Positions 1 to 8,455 of a stretch of DNA of 53,386 nt are shown in pieces. A program made the translations under genes and the position numbers. Source of the stretch: Photobacterium sp. OFAV2-7 (GTDB lineage: Bacteria > Pseudomonadota > Gammaproteobacteria > Enterobacterales > Vibrionaceae); contig NZ_JAKRFQ010000006.1 in the NCBI RefSeq assembly GCF_022347985.1, forward strand, positions 1-53,386, given 5' to 3'. The stretch's first letter is position 1. Every line of letters starts with the position of its first letter. The notes under the pieces were generated by a model, which was not told where the DNA came from, did not search any database, and saw only the letters and a program-made list of their open reading frames with translations.

Positions 1-2
1 TA

Positions 3-941
3 GTTAAGGATATTCGCTCCTACACCAATGAAGCCTGGATTCTTAACTACACCAATCCGGCCGCTATTGTTGCAGAAGCACTGAACCGTGAATTTCCAAA
101 TGATAAGCGCATTCTGAACATCTGTGATATGCCAGCAGCCATAATGGTGAGCTATGCCCAGATCTTGGGTTGTGAGTTCTGGGACTTGATTCCTGAGTAC
201 TTTGGTTTGAACCACTACGGATGGTTCACCAAAATTCGTAACAAACAGGGGCAAGATCTGACAGACGAAATTAAAAACATCATTCTTGACCAAGGCATTA
301 CAGCGATAGACCCGGAAATTGCAGATGATCCATCCTGGCAGGCAACCTTCCGGAATATGCGAATGCTGCTGCAGGATAACCCTGAGTATCTGCCGAACAC
401 CTATCTTCAGTATTACCTATATCCAGAGACGATGGTGGCAAAAGAAGATATCAGCAATACCCGTGCCCGCCAGGTAATTAACGGTCGCGAAAAACGTGTC
501 TTTGAACTGAACCAGCGCATTATTGATTCAGGTACCACAGCAAATGAAACTCTTCACGCCGATATTCATGGGCGCTATATGGTTCGTGTCGCAGCTTCTC
601 TAGCATACAACGTGGGGGACACCTATTTGGTCATCGTGCCGAATAATGGCGTTATCGCCAACCTGCAGGATGATGCCATGGTTGAAGTACCGTGTGTTCT
701 GACAAATGACGGCCCTCAGCCATTCGCTGTCGGCAAGATCCCGACCTTTCAGAAAGCGATGATCGAGAGCCAGCTTGGCTATGAAAAGCTGGTTGTTGAT
801 GCCTGGTATGAAGGAAGCAGGCAGAAGCTTATTAACGCCTTAACCCTGAATCGTACTGTGGTGAATGTTCCAACTGCGAAAGTTATCGTCGATGAAGTCC
901 TGGAAGAAAACAGAGACTACCTGCCTCAGTTCTTTAACTAA
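3..941 (+). CDS. 6-phospho-alpha-glucosidase, GH4 family (5' truncated by window edge)
   Basis: The reading frame is open from the first bases of the window, so the N-terminus (NAD-binding part) lies outside it. The visible part has the GH4 landmarks NYTNPAA, NICDMP and NHYGW, then VPNNG and MVEVPC near the end, as in GlvA/AglB-type enzymes. GH4 enzymes hydrolyse phosphorylated glycosides in the cytoplasm using NAD and a divalent metal. A PTS EIICB gene follows 60 bp downstream, which fits hydrolysis of an alpha-glucoside that was phosphorylated during import. Specificity for maltose, trehalulose or other sucrose isomers cannot be read from the sequence. An ATG at 129 is internal, not the start. 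Confidence 0.9.
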   Translation, partial: VKDIRSYTNEAWILNYTNPAAIVAEALNREFPNDKRILNICDMPAAIMVSYAQILGCEFWDLIPEYFGLNHYGWFTKIRNKQGQDLTDEIKNIILDQGITAIDPEIADDPSWQATFRNMRMLLQDNPEYLPNTYLQYYLYPETMVAKEDISNTRARQVINGREKRVFELNQRIIDSGTTANETLHADIHGRYMVRVAASLAYNVGDTYLVIVPNNGVIANLQDDAMVEVPCVLTNDGPQPFAVGKIPTFQKAMIESQLGYEKLVVDAWYEGSRQKLINALTLNRTVVNVPTAKVIVDEVLEENRDYLPQFFN

Positions 942-1001
942 ATGAAATAAAAAAGGACCTGCATCAAGCAGGCTCTATGGCGTACCAATATAGAGGTTCC
1001 T

Positions 1002-2567
1002 ATGAAAGACGTGATACAAAGGTTCGGGGCGGCCATGTTTGTCCCCGTACTGCTCTTCCCTGCCGCGGGTATGTTGCTCGGGTTTACGGTGATGCTGCTA
1101 AATAAGGATTTGTTTCCATGGGCTGTTCCTGGCTCCACCTGGCACAGTGTATCTACAATTCTGTTGCAATCTTCTTTGGCAGTGTTTAAAAACATGTCGC
1201 TGATCTTTGCCATTGGCCTGCCGATTGCCCTGGCAAAAATGGCGTCGGGCAGAGCTGTGTTAGCTACTCTGGTGTCATATATCACTTTTAACTATGTCAT
1301 TGGCGGCATCCTGCAGTTTTGGGGGGCAGATCTGGGTGTAAACTACGTTGCCGGAGAGCGTGGTCTAACCGATATTGGCGGCATCCTGACACTGGATACC
1401 AACCTGCTGGGTGCAATCATCATTGCCGGTATCTCAGTTTGGGTTCACAATCGTTACTTCGAACGCAAACTGCCAAACTGGGCAGCTGTATTTGGTGGCA
1501 CCCCACTGGTTGTTATCATAAGCTTCCCAATTATGATCGTACTGGCAATCGTCACCTGTTTCTTCTGGCCAAGCATTCAGGATGGCATCAATAACCTTCA
1601 GACATTTTTGGTTAACGCCGGTTCTGTTGGCGTATGGCTGTTTACGCTTCTGGAAAGGCTGCTTATTCCAACCGGTCTTCACCACTTCGTATACGGTCCC
1701 GTATTCTACGGTCCGGTTGCCGTTGACGGCGGTACTGTGGCTTACTGGATTCAGCATATTCAAGAATTTGCAGCCAGTGGCGCTCCTCTGACTGAGCAGT
1801 TCCCGCAAGGTGGCCTAATGCTTACAGGTATGGGAAAGGTATTTGGCTGCACAGGTATTGCCATGGCTCTTTACTCAACTGCTAAAAAGGAAAACAAAAA
1901 GATGGTGATGGGGCTCGTTCTGGGGGCTGCGTTGACCGCAATCCTGACGGGTATTACAGAACCTATCGAATTTACTTTCCTGTTTATTGCACCTGCACTG
2001 TTTGCACTGCATGCTCTGCTCTCCGCTACGATGGCAACTCTGGCCTATACGATGGGTATATCCGGAAATTTTCAGACGGGCCTTATCGACTTTGTGTTCC
2101 AGAACTGGTTGCCACTGGGAGCAAACCATATGGGCACTTATGTAATCCAGATAGTCATTGGTCTTTCATTTACGGCCATCTACTTCTTCCTGTTCAGAAC
2201 GCTTATTCTGAAATACAACATTATGACTCCAGGACGCGATAACTCTGAAGCTAAGCTGTATACCAAAGCGGATTATAAAGCATCTAAATCAGATACAGCA
2301 GATAACGCACCGGCTATCGATTCCTCACAAGCGGTAGCTTTTATAGAAGGGCTAGGAGGCAGCGGAAACATCGAACTACTGACTAACTGTGCCACCCGGT
2401 TGCGGATCAAGGTAAAAGATCCTGACCAGGTTAAGCCGACGGCCTACTTCCAGCAGAAGGGAGCAGTAAATGTAGTAAGAAACGGCGACAGCTTCCAAAT
2501 CATTGTTGGCCTGACAGTACCGCAAGTCAAGGAAGAAATGGCTCAAGTGCTTCAAACATATTATTGA
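1002..2567 (+). CDS. PTS system alpha-glucoside-specific EIICB component
   Basis: The 521-residue protein has an N-terminal membrane EIIC domain (about residues 1-400, many hydrophobic helices, TEPIEF-type motif near 320), a linker, and a C-terminal EIIB domain. The EIIB phosphocysteine is C463 in TNCATRLR. No EIIA domain is fused, so a separate EIIA-Glc must supply phosphate, as in MalX/GlvC/AglA-type transporters. The start is preceded by AGAGG five bases upstream. It follows the GH4 gene on the same strand and a hairpin terminator lies just after it, so the two form the end of an alpha-glucoside uptake operon. Confidence 0.9.
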   Translation: MKDVIQRFGAAMFVPVLLFPAAGMLLGFTVMLLNKDLFPWAVPGSTWHSVSTILLQSSLAVFKNMSLIFAIGLPIALAKMASGRAVLATLVSYITFNYVIGGILQFWGADLGVNYVAGERGLTDIGGILTLDTNLLGAIIIAGISVWVHNRYFERKLPNWAAVFGGTPLVVIISFPIMIVLAIVTCFFWPSIQDGINNLQTFLVNAGSVGVWLFTLLERLLIPTGLHHFVYGPVFYGPVAVDGGTVAYWIQHIQEFAASGAPLTEQFPQGGLMLTGMGKVFGCTGIAMALYSTAKKENKKMVMGLVLGAALTAILTGITEPIEFTFLFIAPALFALHALLSATMATLAYTMGISGNFQTGLIDFVFQNWLPLGANHMGTYVIQIVIGLSFTAIYFFLFRTLILKYNIMTPGRDNSEAKLYTKADYKASKSDTADNAPAIDSSQAVAFIEGLGGSGNIELLTNCATRLRIKVKDPDQVKPTAYFQQKGAVNVVRNGDSFQIIVGLTVPQVKEEMAQVLQTYY

Positions 2568-2591
2568 TTGGTACCTAATAGACGGAAATAG

Positions 2592-2610
2592 CCCCACCAA
2601 ATTGGTGGGG
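2592..2610 (+). terminator. Rho-independent terminator of the alpha-glucoside PTS operon
   Basis: CCCCACCA and TGGTGGGG form an 8-bp stem around a 3-base loop, 25 bp after the EIICB stop. The T-run after it is short (TTAT), so termination may be incomplete. Confidence 0.7.
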
Positions 2611-2660
2611 TTATCGTTACTCGAATTTGCCTTGGGCATTAGCTAATATATGGCAAAAAT

Positions 2661-2768
2661 AGTAAATAGCTTGTGAATGAGTATTTACTCTGTCACGAAA
2701 TGGGGCAAAGGAGAGTCAGAGCAGATCACCCTGACTCGACACTGGACAAAAGTTTGCCAGTGTCTTTT
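2661..2768 (+). other. Three consecutive hairpins ending in a T-run; possible small RNA
   Basis: Three inverted repeats follow one another: AGTAAATA (2661-2668) with TATTTACT (2682-2689); GAGTCAG (2713-2719) with CTGACTC (2731-2737); GACACTGG (2738-2745) with CCAGTGTC (2757-2764), then TTTT. The last is a good intrinsic terminator. No protein gene lies between it and the PTS terminator 130 bp upstream, so it either terminates read-through or ends a short independent RNA. The rest of 2568-3143 shows no convincing gene; a 66-codon frame at 2898-3098 lacks a ribosome site and recognisable similarity. Confidence 0.4.
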
Positions 2769-3143
2769 CTAAATTATCAACTGATGAATTAATACAAGTA
2801 TCGCAAACCCTAAACGACCACCGCTTCTAGCGATAGTCGCCTTGCGCGGAAATGGGCAGTTCCGTTCATTGCACTCCAGGTTCGCAGGGTTGCTTAAGTG
2901 CTTATTAACACCCCGGAACCGCATATTTTGCCGGTGTCATCAGATCCAATTTATGCAGTTGCTATCGGGATGAAGCTTTCGTCCTGTGCAAAATGCGCAC
3001 AAGTGATGTTCGGGCGAACCGGTTTTTTGTTCCGAGCACATACCTATAATCCTCTTAAATGGCTAACAGAGGCAACTAGCAATTGTGAGCTCTGGTAATT
3101 CTATTTTCCCGCAAGAAATACTTGCTTATACAAAGAGTGATTT

Positions 3144-3287
3144 ATGAACGAAAAAACATTGATTGTGTTCTTCAACCTGAAAGAGCATGTGACTGATAGC
3201 GATTATCTTCAGTGGGCTAAAGAGAGCGATTTACCTACAGTGAATAGCCTTGAAAGCGTGAAGTCATATCAAAAACCATCCAGGTAA
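3144..3287 (+). pseudogene. Truncated REDY-like HapK family protein
   Basis: The 47-residue frame begins TLIVFFNLKEHV and continues with YLQWAKESDLPTV, the typical N-terminal half of HapK-like (REDY) ferredoxin-fold proteins, which normally run to about 100 residues. It stops at SYQKPSR and no continuation appears in any frame before the next gene at 3327. It therefore looks like the remnant of a gene that lost its 3' half. The family assignment is from memory of the N-terminal pattern. Confidence 0.5.
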
Positions 3288-3326
3288 TTAGCGAGTGAAA
3301 TGATATATTTTAGAGAGATTCTTCTT

Positions 3327-3545
3327 ATGAGCCTGAAAACAAAAGAATTTTTTAATGTTTTAGCTGTGATTTTCCCACTAACACTAATTATCCCACCAAT
3401 GCTAATCCCGGCTTTAAATCACTTCACCATTGCTCCGGGATCAGCAATCGGAACTCTCTTGATTGATGTCGTGATTATCGGGTTGGCTGTTTTTATATTT
3501 CTACCGGCACTGGAAAAGATAACCCGTACGATATTCTCCCATTAA
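3327..3545 (+). CDS. Small two-helix membrane protein (DUF2798-like)
   Basis: The 72-residue protein starting MSLKTKEFF has two hydrophobic segments (about residues 8-28 and 40-60) joined by a short loop, and a basic tail. Length and layout resemble DUF2798 proteins, but key residues do not allow a firm assignment. I chose the ATG at 3327 over the ATG at 3300 because the extra nine residues are not part of the hydrophobic fold and an AGAGAG stretch lies upstream of 3327. It converges on the LysR gene. Function unknown. Confidence 0.5.
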   Translation: MSLKTKEFFNVLAVIFPLTLIIPPMLIPALNHFTIAPGSAIGTLLIDVVIIGLAVFIFLPALEKITRTIFSH

Positions 3546-3557
3546 GTTTAAGACCAC

Positions 3558-4487
3558 TTAAGATTCGGTATCCCAGTAACATGGGCTACCGAATTTGCCT
3601 GAGTAAAAATCAATTACAGCCCTTACCTTAGGCGCAAGTTTATCCGTATCCAGATACAGTGCGGCGATTTCCTGAACATCTAATGTTGTGGAAGATTCAA
3701 ACTGCGACAGAACGGATTCAAGCGTGCCATCCCTTAAATGCTTGCCAATTAGCCATGTAGGAAACAAAACGATACCACTACCATTCAGAGCGCCTTCTAC
3801 CAGTGTATCTGCATTATTGCTGTATAAGTTTCCTTTTACGTCATATGGCCTTTTGCTTCCGTTTTTACCTATAAACCATCTTTGCAGGCCATTGGTTCCT
3901 TTGAATACCAGGCAATTGTGATGAAGCAGCTCTTCCGGTGACTTAGGTGTACCGAATACCTTGAGGTAAGTCGGGCTGGCTGCCATTACATAGCTCTGTT
4001 TCCCGAACCGCTTTATTCTCAGGTTTGAGTCCTGCATTACCCCTATCCTGATTAGCAGATCAATACCTTCCTTTGCAGGATCGAGATAATCATCAGATTG
4101 AATCAGTTCAATATTCACCCTTGGATACTTGCTTAGAAACTCGGATAAGTAAGGTGCAACATGAAGCCTTCCGAAGGCAACCGGCGCACTGATTCTCACC
4201 ACGCCACGAGGCGTATCAGCCTTTTGTTCAATTTGCTCAGTAACCTGCTCAAACTGTGCCATGATTTCCCGGCCATATTTAGCAAACGCACTGCCTTCCT
4301 CTGTCAGTGAGATTGCCCGAGTATGGCGGTGGAATAATTTGGTACCGACTTTATCTTCAAGCTGTGACATTTTTCTGGAGACAGAAGAAGGAGTCATGTC
4401 GTTTCGTCTGGCGACCTCGGAAAAATTGCCAAACTGAATGGTTTGCAGGAAGAGTTTTATCTCAAGAAAGGTAACGTCGTAGTTCAT
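3558..4487 (-). CDS. LysR-family transcriptional regulator
   Basis: A 309-residue protein with an N-terminal winged helix (about residues 5-65, FSEVARRNDMTPSSVSRKMSQLEDKVGTKLFHRHTR pattern) and a C-terminal co-inducer domain of normal length. The helix-turn-helix subtype resembles the CrgA/DsdC-like group that regulates neighbouring metabolic genes. It lies downstream of the four-gene operon at 4596-6349 on the same strand, separated by a terminator at 4541-4564, so it probably has its own promoter and may control that operon. The start is the second of two possible start codons (GTG then ATG); the ribosome site is weak. Confidence 0.85.
   Translation of the reverse strand: MNYDVTFLEIKLFLQTIQFGNFSEVARRNDMTPSSVSRKMSQLEDKVGTKLFHRHTRAISLTEEGSAFAKYGREIMAQFEQVTEQIEQKADTPRGVVRISAPVAFGRLHVAPYLSEFLSKYPRVNIELIQSDDYLDPAKEGIDLLIRIGVMQDSNLRIKRFGKQSYVMAASPTYLKVFGTPKSPEELLHHNCLVFKGTNGLQRWFIGKNGSKRPYDVKGNLYSNNADTLVEGALNGSGIVLFPTWLIGKHLRDGTLESVLSQFESSTTLDVQEIAALYLDTDKLAPKVRAVIDFYSGKFGSPCYWDTES
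3563..3594. terminator. Bidirectional hairpin between convergent genes, overlapping the end of the LysR gene
   Basis: ATTCGGTA (3563-3570) pairs with TACCGAAT (3587-3594), with an inner CCA/TGG pairing. It covers the last codons of the LysR gene and sits 18 bp after the stop of the small membrane protein gene. No strong T-run is seen. Confidence 0.4.
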
Positions 4488-4540
4488 CACTGGGTTATCC
4501 GGATATCACGTTGATTCTGAAAAAGTATAAAGTGAAAAAA

Positions 4541-4564
4541 GGGAGGATTGATAGCAATCTTCCC
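4541..4564 (-). terminator. Terminator of the CMD/VOC/YdcZ operon
   Basis: On the minus strand a 10-base stem (one mismatch) with a 4-base loop is followed by TTTTTT. It sits 32 bp after the stop of the last operon gene. Confidence 0.7.
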
Positions 4565-4595
4565 TATTTGAAGTTGTGAACGTCCTGCTCAGGTA

Positions 4596-5039
4596 CTATT
4601 CTTCTCTGCTCCCGAGATGGATACAAATCAGAGCTAAACCTACACAGATCATGGCGGACATTCGCCAAATATTTAGGTCGATAGCCGGATTACCCAGCCA
4701 GCCAAAGGTATCAAGAAAAAGGCTCATCAGAAGCTGCCCGAATATGGTTGCCACAGTGGCAGTGGCAACCCCAACTTTAGGTACGGCGTAGACCATAGCT
4801 ATCATGTAGACCACACCAAACAGAGCACCGGTCAGTTGCCACTTGGGAACAGTGAAAAGTGACTCCTGATGCACCGGCTCAAAGAAGAATATCAGAAGGC
4901 CGGTGATAACCGCCCCAACGGTAAAGGTGAGCAATGAGCTTTTGAGCACCCCGACACTTGCACCAAGCTTGCCGTTTATAGCCGCCTGACTGCTCAGAGC
5001 CATTCCAGCCCCAATCACTATCAGTAGAAACAATAACAT
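4596..5039 (-). CDS. DMT-superfamily transporter, YdcZ (DUF606) type, second of a pair
   Basis: A 147-residue inner-membrane protein with five predicted helices. It starts SSQAAINGKLG after the first helix, a pattern of YdcZ/DUF606 half-size drug/metabolite transporters. It begins one base after the stop of a related 145-residue gene, so the two are translationally linked and probably form a heterodimer, as half-size DMT proteins usually need two copies for one channel. The substrate is unknown. Confidence 0.8.
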   Translation of the reverse strand: MLLFLLIVIGAGMALSSQAAINGKLGASVGVLKSSLLTFTVGAVITGLLIFFFEPVHQESLFTVPKWQLTGALFGVVYMIAMVYAVPKVGVATATVATIFGQLLMSLFLDTFGWLGNPAIDLNIWRMSAMICVGLALICIHLGSREE

Positions 5040-5040
5040 C

Positions 5041-5478
5041 CTAAGCTCCGAGATAAGTAAACACGAGCGCCAGCGTAATCAGCAAGCACCCCATCAGCTT
5101 GAATGGTGATATCCTTTTTCGCGTCGCGCCATACCAGCCAAAATGATCTATAAGTATCCCTTTACTGACTTGACCGGCCAGGATACCAATCATAGTCATC
5201 GTCACACCAAGTACCGGTGTAGACAGGGTAAGTATGACCACGTAAACAGGGCCGAGTATTCCTCCGATTAACTGCCAGCGAGGCAGTTCAGACAGAGAAG
5301 TTTTGGCTGGAGCAGGAAAATAGAGGTTGAGCAGGCCGAGTAAAAGCATACCGACAGAGAAAATACTGAAGGTCGCCCATAAGTGTCCAACAACCTCACC
5401 GAGAGGCCCAAGAAGGCCCGCCTCAAAGGACAGGCCCATCCCAGACAGGATAACGAGTGGGATTATCAGGCTATTCAT
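5041..5478 (-). CDS. DMT-superfamily transporter, YdcZ (DUF606) type, first of a pair
   Basis: A 145-residue protein with five hydrophobic segments and the same PRWQLIGGILGPVYV region as its downstream neighbour (PKWQLTGALFGVVYM). Its ATG overlaps the TGA of the upstream VOC gene (ATGA). This places a probable heterodimeric exporter in the same transcript as two small-molecule enzymes, suggesting export of a toxic metabolite or product. That role is inferred from context only. Confidence 0.8.
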   Translation of the reverse strand: MNSLIIPLVILSGMGLSFEAGLLGPLGEVVGHLWATFSIFSVGMLLLGLLNLYFPAPAKTSLSELPRWQLIGGILGPVYVVILTLSTPVLGVTMTMIGILAGQVSKGILIDHFGWYGATRKRISPFKLMGCLLITLALVFTYLGA

Positions 5479-5990
5479 CTTGGATCAAACAGACTCACTG
5501 AGGTTGAATGCTCGTATGCCTTGCCATTAGGGTATGAAACCAGCTCAAGCTGCATTCCCCAGGGGGCCATAAAGTAGACCCAAGTTTCGCCCTCTGTTGG
5601 GCCGTCAGTCATAACGTTTGGCGTACCCAAAACCTCAATACCTTGCGCTTTAAGGTAACCAACAGCCGCATCCATATCTTCGACATAGAATGCCAAATGA
5701 TGCCCGCCAATATCTGCATTGTTTGGTGCCGTGTTGCTGCGGCGGATGTTGTCGGCGTACTCAAAGATTTCTAAGTTGATGCTGTTAGCGTTCATTACCG
5801 CAATCTTTTTGATTGCAGCACGAGGATTCACATTCAGGTGCTCTGCCATCCAGTTGTCGTCAGAGGCGAATGGCCCAAACTCGTAAGCCAGTTCAAAGTC
5901 AAAATGCTTGATAAAGAACTCAACAGCCTCATCGATATTGGGAACGGTAAAGCCAATGTGATCAGTTTTTTTCAGTCCAGGGATAGCCAC
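5475..5990 (-). CDS. VOC-family (glyoxalase/bleomycin-resistance fold) protein
   Basis: The 171-residue protein has two betaalphabetabetabeta modules: KTDHIGFTVPNIDEAVEFF (residues 7-25) and HHLAFYVEDMDAAVGYL (about 95-112). The usual metal ligands can be seen: H11, a glutamate in INLEIFEY, a histidine in GGHHLAF and the glutamate in QLELVSY. It could be a dioxygenase, lyase or isomerase. The start is GTG, overlapping the TAG stop of the upstream gene by one base (TAGTG), and the gene ends in an ATGA overlap with the transporter gene. Confidence 0.85.
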   Translation of the reverse strand: MAIPGLKKTDHIGFTVPNIDEAVEFFIKHFDFELAYEFGPFASDDNWMAEHLNVNPRAAIKKIAVMNANSINLEIFEYADNIRRSNTAPNNADIGGHHLAFYVEDMDAAVGYLKAQGIEVLGTPNVMTDGPTEGETWVYFMAPWGMQLELVSYPNGKAYEHSTSVSLFDPR

Positions 5991-6349
5991 TAGATGTCAC
6001 CTCTTTCATGACGAATTTTGTTCAGGGCACCCATGGTGGTTGCGCCTTTGTTAAAGCCCGTATAGATAGAGGCAAATACAATCAGTTCTTCCAACTCTTC
6101 GTATGTTGCACCTTGCTTGAGGGCCATATCTACGTGAGCACCAAACGGGTTACCCTCTCCGGTTACATTCAGTGCCATTTGGTCGATGATGATGGTCAGA
6201 AAAGCTTTCGTTTTCTGGTCGATAAGTGGCTTTCCCCAAACCTCTCCGGCAGCACGAACCGTCAGGTCACCCCACATTGGGTTAATAGATTTCAGACCGT
6301 CAATCAGAGCCTGATCATCTAAGACTGCATTTTCATATTTAGTTGTCAT
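5990..6349 (-). CDS. Carboxymuconolactone decarboxylase family protein, operon leader
   Basis: A 119-residue all-helical CMD-family protein with the typical core FGAHVDMALKQGATYEELEELIVFASIYTGFNKG. It lacks the CxxC of AhpD peroxidases, so it is closer to the decarboxylase-type subgroup than to the redox subgroup. The start at 6349 has GAGG six bases upstream; an upstream in-frame GTG at 6361 would place that same GAGG within the coding sequence. It is first in a four-gene operon with no gaps. CMD and VOC enzymes together suggest ring-derived or electrophilic substrate processing. Confidence 0.85.
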   Translation of the reverse strand: MTTKYENAVLDDQALIDGLKSINPMWGDLTVRAAGEVWGKPLIDQKTKAFLTIIIDQMALNVTGEGNPFGAHVDMALKQGATYEELEELIVFASIYTGFNKGATTMGALNKIRHERGDI

Positions 6350-6555
6350 ATTCATCCTCACTAGATTTTTACATTGCGGTGTTGATGAAGTGAATTATAA
6401 GAATGGTCAGCGGATGAAAAACCGGAGGAAATCGCTAGGACTTATGCAAATTATGCACAAATGGATATCGAGACTGGAAAGTTGGCGTGGGGTGCACCAA
6501 CACCGAACCTACCAAGCTCACTTAACTTCATACTAAAACTGCCAAGTGTAACGGG

Positions 6556-7056
6556 TCACCTTGATGCCTTTGTTATGTTGCCTGACACTATGTCTAATAC
6601 TTTATCAACCGTTTCATCTACAGATATTTCTGAGTTATCAATGATATGAGAAAAGTCAGGCTTAGCGATACCCAGATCGACCAACTCACCGATTCTGCTA
6701 ACTTCCCAATCAGATAGTTCTCTTCCACCACGGTTGTTGCATAGTGAAGCCAGACCTAGAAATAACGTGATTGGAATTGCGTCAATACCTGCGCATTCAA
6801 GCAGTTCACGAACATGCAGATAATTCATTTCACTTAGCGGGTAAGCAATTACTGAGTTAATGCCTCGTAAGTCAAAGTTTATTGCCACATCAACCGCATT
6901 TTCTAAGTTCAATTCAATTGACTCTTCAAGTGGCAACCAACTGACAAAATCGCGTAGTGAATCTACTTCAATAAAAGCAAATTTTTCTCTCAAACACAGT
7001 GCTTTGCCAACTGTTGTCTTTCCTGAATTAATTGAGCCATTAAGCAAGATAACCAT
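6556..7056 (-). CDS. P-loop kinase-like protein (AAA/chloramphenicol phosphotransferase-like)
   Basis: A 166-residue protein with a Walker A motif GSINSGKTT (residues 7-15, Lys13) directly after the first beta strand, then a short lid-like region with NNRGGRE. Size and layout resemble small-molecule kinases such as chloramphenicol 3-O-phosphotransferase, shikimate kinase-like proteins or adenylylsulfate kinases. The substrate is unknown. I start at 7056, with GAGG eight bases upstream; the longer frame to 7101 has no ribosome site. Confidence 0.75.
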   Translation of the reverse strand: MVILLNGSINSGKTTVGKALCLREKFAFIEVDSLRDFVSWLPLEESIELNLENAVDVAINFDLRGINSVIAYPLSEMNYLHVRELLECAGIDAIPITLFLGLASLCNNRGGRELSDWEVSRIGELVDLGIAKPDFSHIIDNSEISVDETVDKVLDIVSGNITKASR

Positions 7057-7345
7057 CAATAGAACCTCGAACATTAAATAGCAACATAACGCAAGGCACA
7101 TGCGTCCGATTACACATATCCCAAATTGACCACTGTTTTTGATTTCCCTATTTGATTAATGCAGCCACAGCGCCAGTTCATGCATAAAACTGGGAGCAAT
7201 TCATCAAGGGACAGTTTGCTTCTTCCTAGCGTAAGTTGTTTTCCCGCAGGCTACTTTGCCTGTAAGAAGATAAACATTACCGTTTGCCATCAATTGCAGT
7301 TCTCATTTGTTTGTTGTACAGCTAGCTCCACTGAATTAGAACACA

Positions 7346-7359
7346 TGGAAGCGCTTTCA
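7346..7359. promoter_or_regulatory. LacI-family-type palindrome, no gene nearby
   Basis: TGGAAGCGCTTTCA is symmetric around CG except for one position, like LacI/CcpA-type operators. It abuts a run of nine A and the terminator. No gene start follows on either strand within several hundred bases, so it may be chance or a leftover. Confidence 0.3.
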
Positions 7360-7401
7360 AAAAAAAAGCCACATTAAATGTAATGCCTTGAATTTAATGT
7401 G
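7360..7401 (-). terminator. Strong minus-strand intrinsic terminator without an intact upstream gene
   Basis: CACATTAAAT (7370-7379) and ATTTAATGTG (7392-7401) form a perfect 10-bp stem. On the minus strand it is followed by GGC and nine T residues. The nearest minus-strand coding remnant ends at 7788, so it may end a decayed transcript or an unannotated RNA. Confidence 0.6.
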
Positions 7402-7725
7402 ATTATTGTCAGGTTTTTCACAAGAAACAGATAGTTCAAAACAGACTAAGCTCTTGGCAATAGTTATGCATCTAAAGGTAAGTTTTAAATTGACTTCAAA
7501 ATGAAAGAAATTGGGGGGGATTCCGCGTATCGGTGTTGTACGGTCTACCATTAGTAAAAGTCTGGCTATTTTCTGGCAGGATTTACCAGCGATCGTTGCG
7601 CAAACGCGGAAAAGGGGTAGTCATAATTCTACTGACTTGTTGCGGGGCAGCTTTTCGTAGCGGGTTGTTATTCGGTAATACTATTCCTGATTACCACTGA
7701 TGCTCAGCTCTCATAAACTTCACTT

Positions 7726-7754
7726 TGTAGTGGCTAAAATTCGTAGCCACTACA
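7726..7754. terminator. Perfect 11-bp hairpin downstream of the DoxX remnant
   Basis: TGTAGTGGCTA and TAGCCACTACA flank a 7-base loop. It sits 33 bp past the stop of the DoxX-like fragment, where a terminator would be expected, but no clear T-run follows on either strand. Confidence 0.45.
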
Positions 7755-7787
7755 CTGTTAATATATTATTAATAGAATAGACTCGAC

Positions 7788-7976
7788 TTATTCCTGGTCG
7801 GGGCGTAAGGCATATTTTCCTGGGCCCAATAATAAGATAGCTATTGAGGCAAATAAATATGTACCTATTCCTTCTACAGCCCAAGCACCATATTGATTTA
7901 CTGAGAAAAAATCTCCTGTATGTAATAGCCCAATTACTACAATGCAAGTGCAATGATATCGAAAACTATTTGCCAA
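7788..7976 (-). pseudogene. C-terminal fragment of a DoxX-family membrane protein
   Basis: The frame encodes GDFFSVNQYGAWAVEG, then a hydrophobic helix and LLGPGKYAL, the usual end of DoxX/YphA membrane proteins (typically about 130-150 residues). Upstream the frame is closed by a TAG within about 25 bases of the TTG at 7976, so the first two helices are gone. The call rests on the C-terminal pattern alone. Confidence 0.45.
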
Positions 7977-8455
7977 TATATAGCCTTCGACTCCCTAACT
8001 ACTGGTTGTGTTACCTATAGGGTGAAGGGTCTATATTTTCCTTTCCCGGACTTAATCCCCGTTCGATTGTAAGCGATTGGTTTTCGGCAAGGTTGACGAT
8101 ATTGACTTCTATATAGTGCTACCTGTAAAAAGCTCGTCTATCAGAACGCGAAATGATTCGTGATAAAGCTGTGAGTTGACACCGGGGGAGCTTCATAGTT
8201 ACGAAAAAAAGACTATCAGTACAATTTTGATTAAACTTTCGTGGTTTAAAACAGCAATAGCCTGCCAAAGATACCTAGAATGCGTAATATCATTATGTCA
8301 AAGGTTGCTTATTAGACTATATTTGTTTTTAGTGTTTATGGCTATGTAATCGGCGAGGTTTTCTAACTATCAGTAGCCCATTATTTCATTGCAGAATGTC
8401 TTACAGCTAACTTTTCAGACGATAGTTGATATATCAATAAGTTGCATTAAGAGTA

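Larger units (their letters stand above)
7057..8455. other. 1.4 kb gene-poor, AT-rich stretch with remnants
   Basis: No intact gene is convincing here. It holds a LacI-type palindrome (7346-7359), a strong minus-strand terminator (7370-7401), a perfect 11-bp inverted repeat (7726-7754) and a DoxX-like C-terminal fragment (7788-7976). Open frames at 7159-7377, 7357-7551 and 7750-7953 lack ribosome sites and recognisable similarity. The picture is of a decayed segment. Confidence 0.6.

Noticed and set aside
2898-3098. 66-codon open frame with several cysteines
   Set aside because: No ribosome site, no recognisable similarity, and it lies in a region of hairpins and a gene remnant.
7159-7551. 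Overlapping open frames on both strands near 7.2-7.5 kb
   Set aside because: They lack ribosome sites and overlap a strong terminator and an A-run; amino-acid content looks random.
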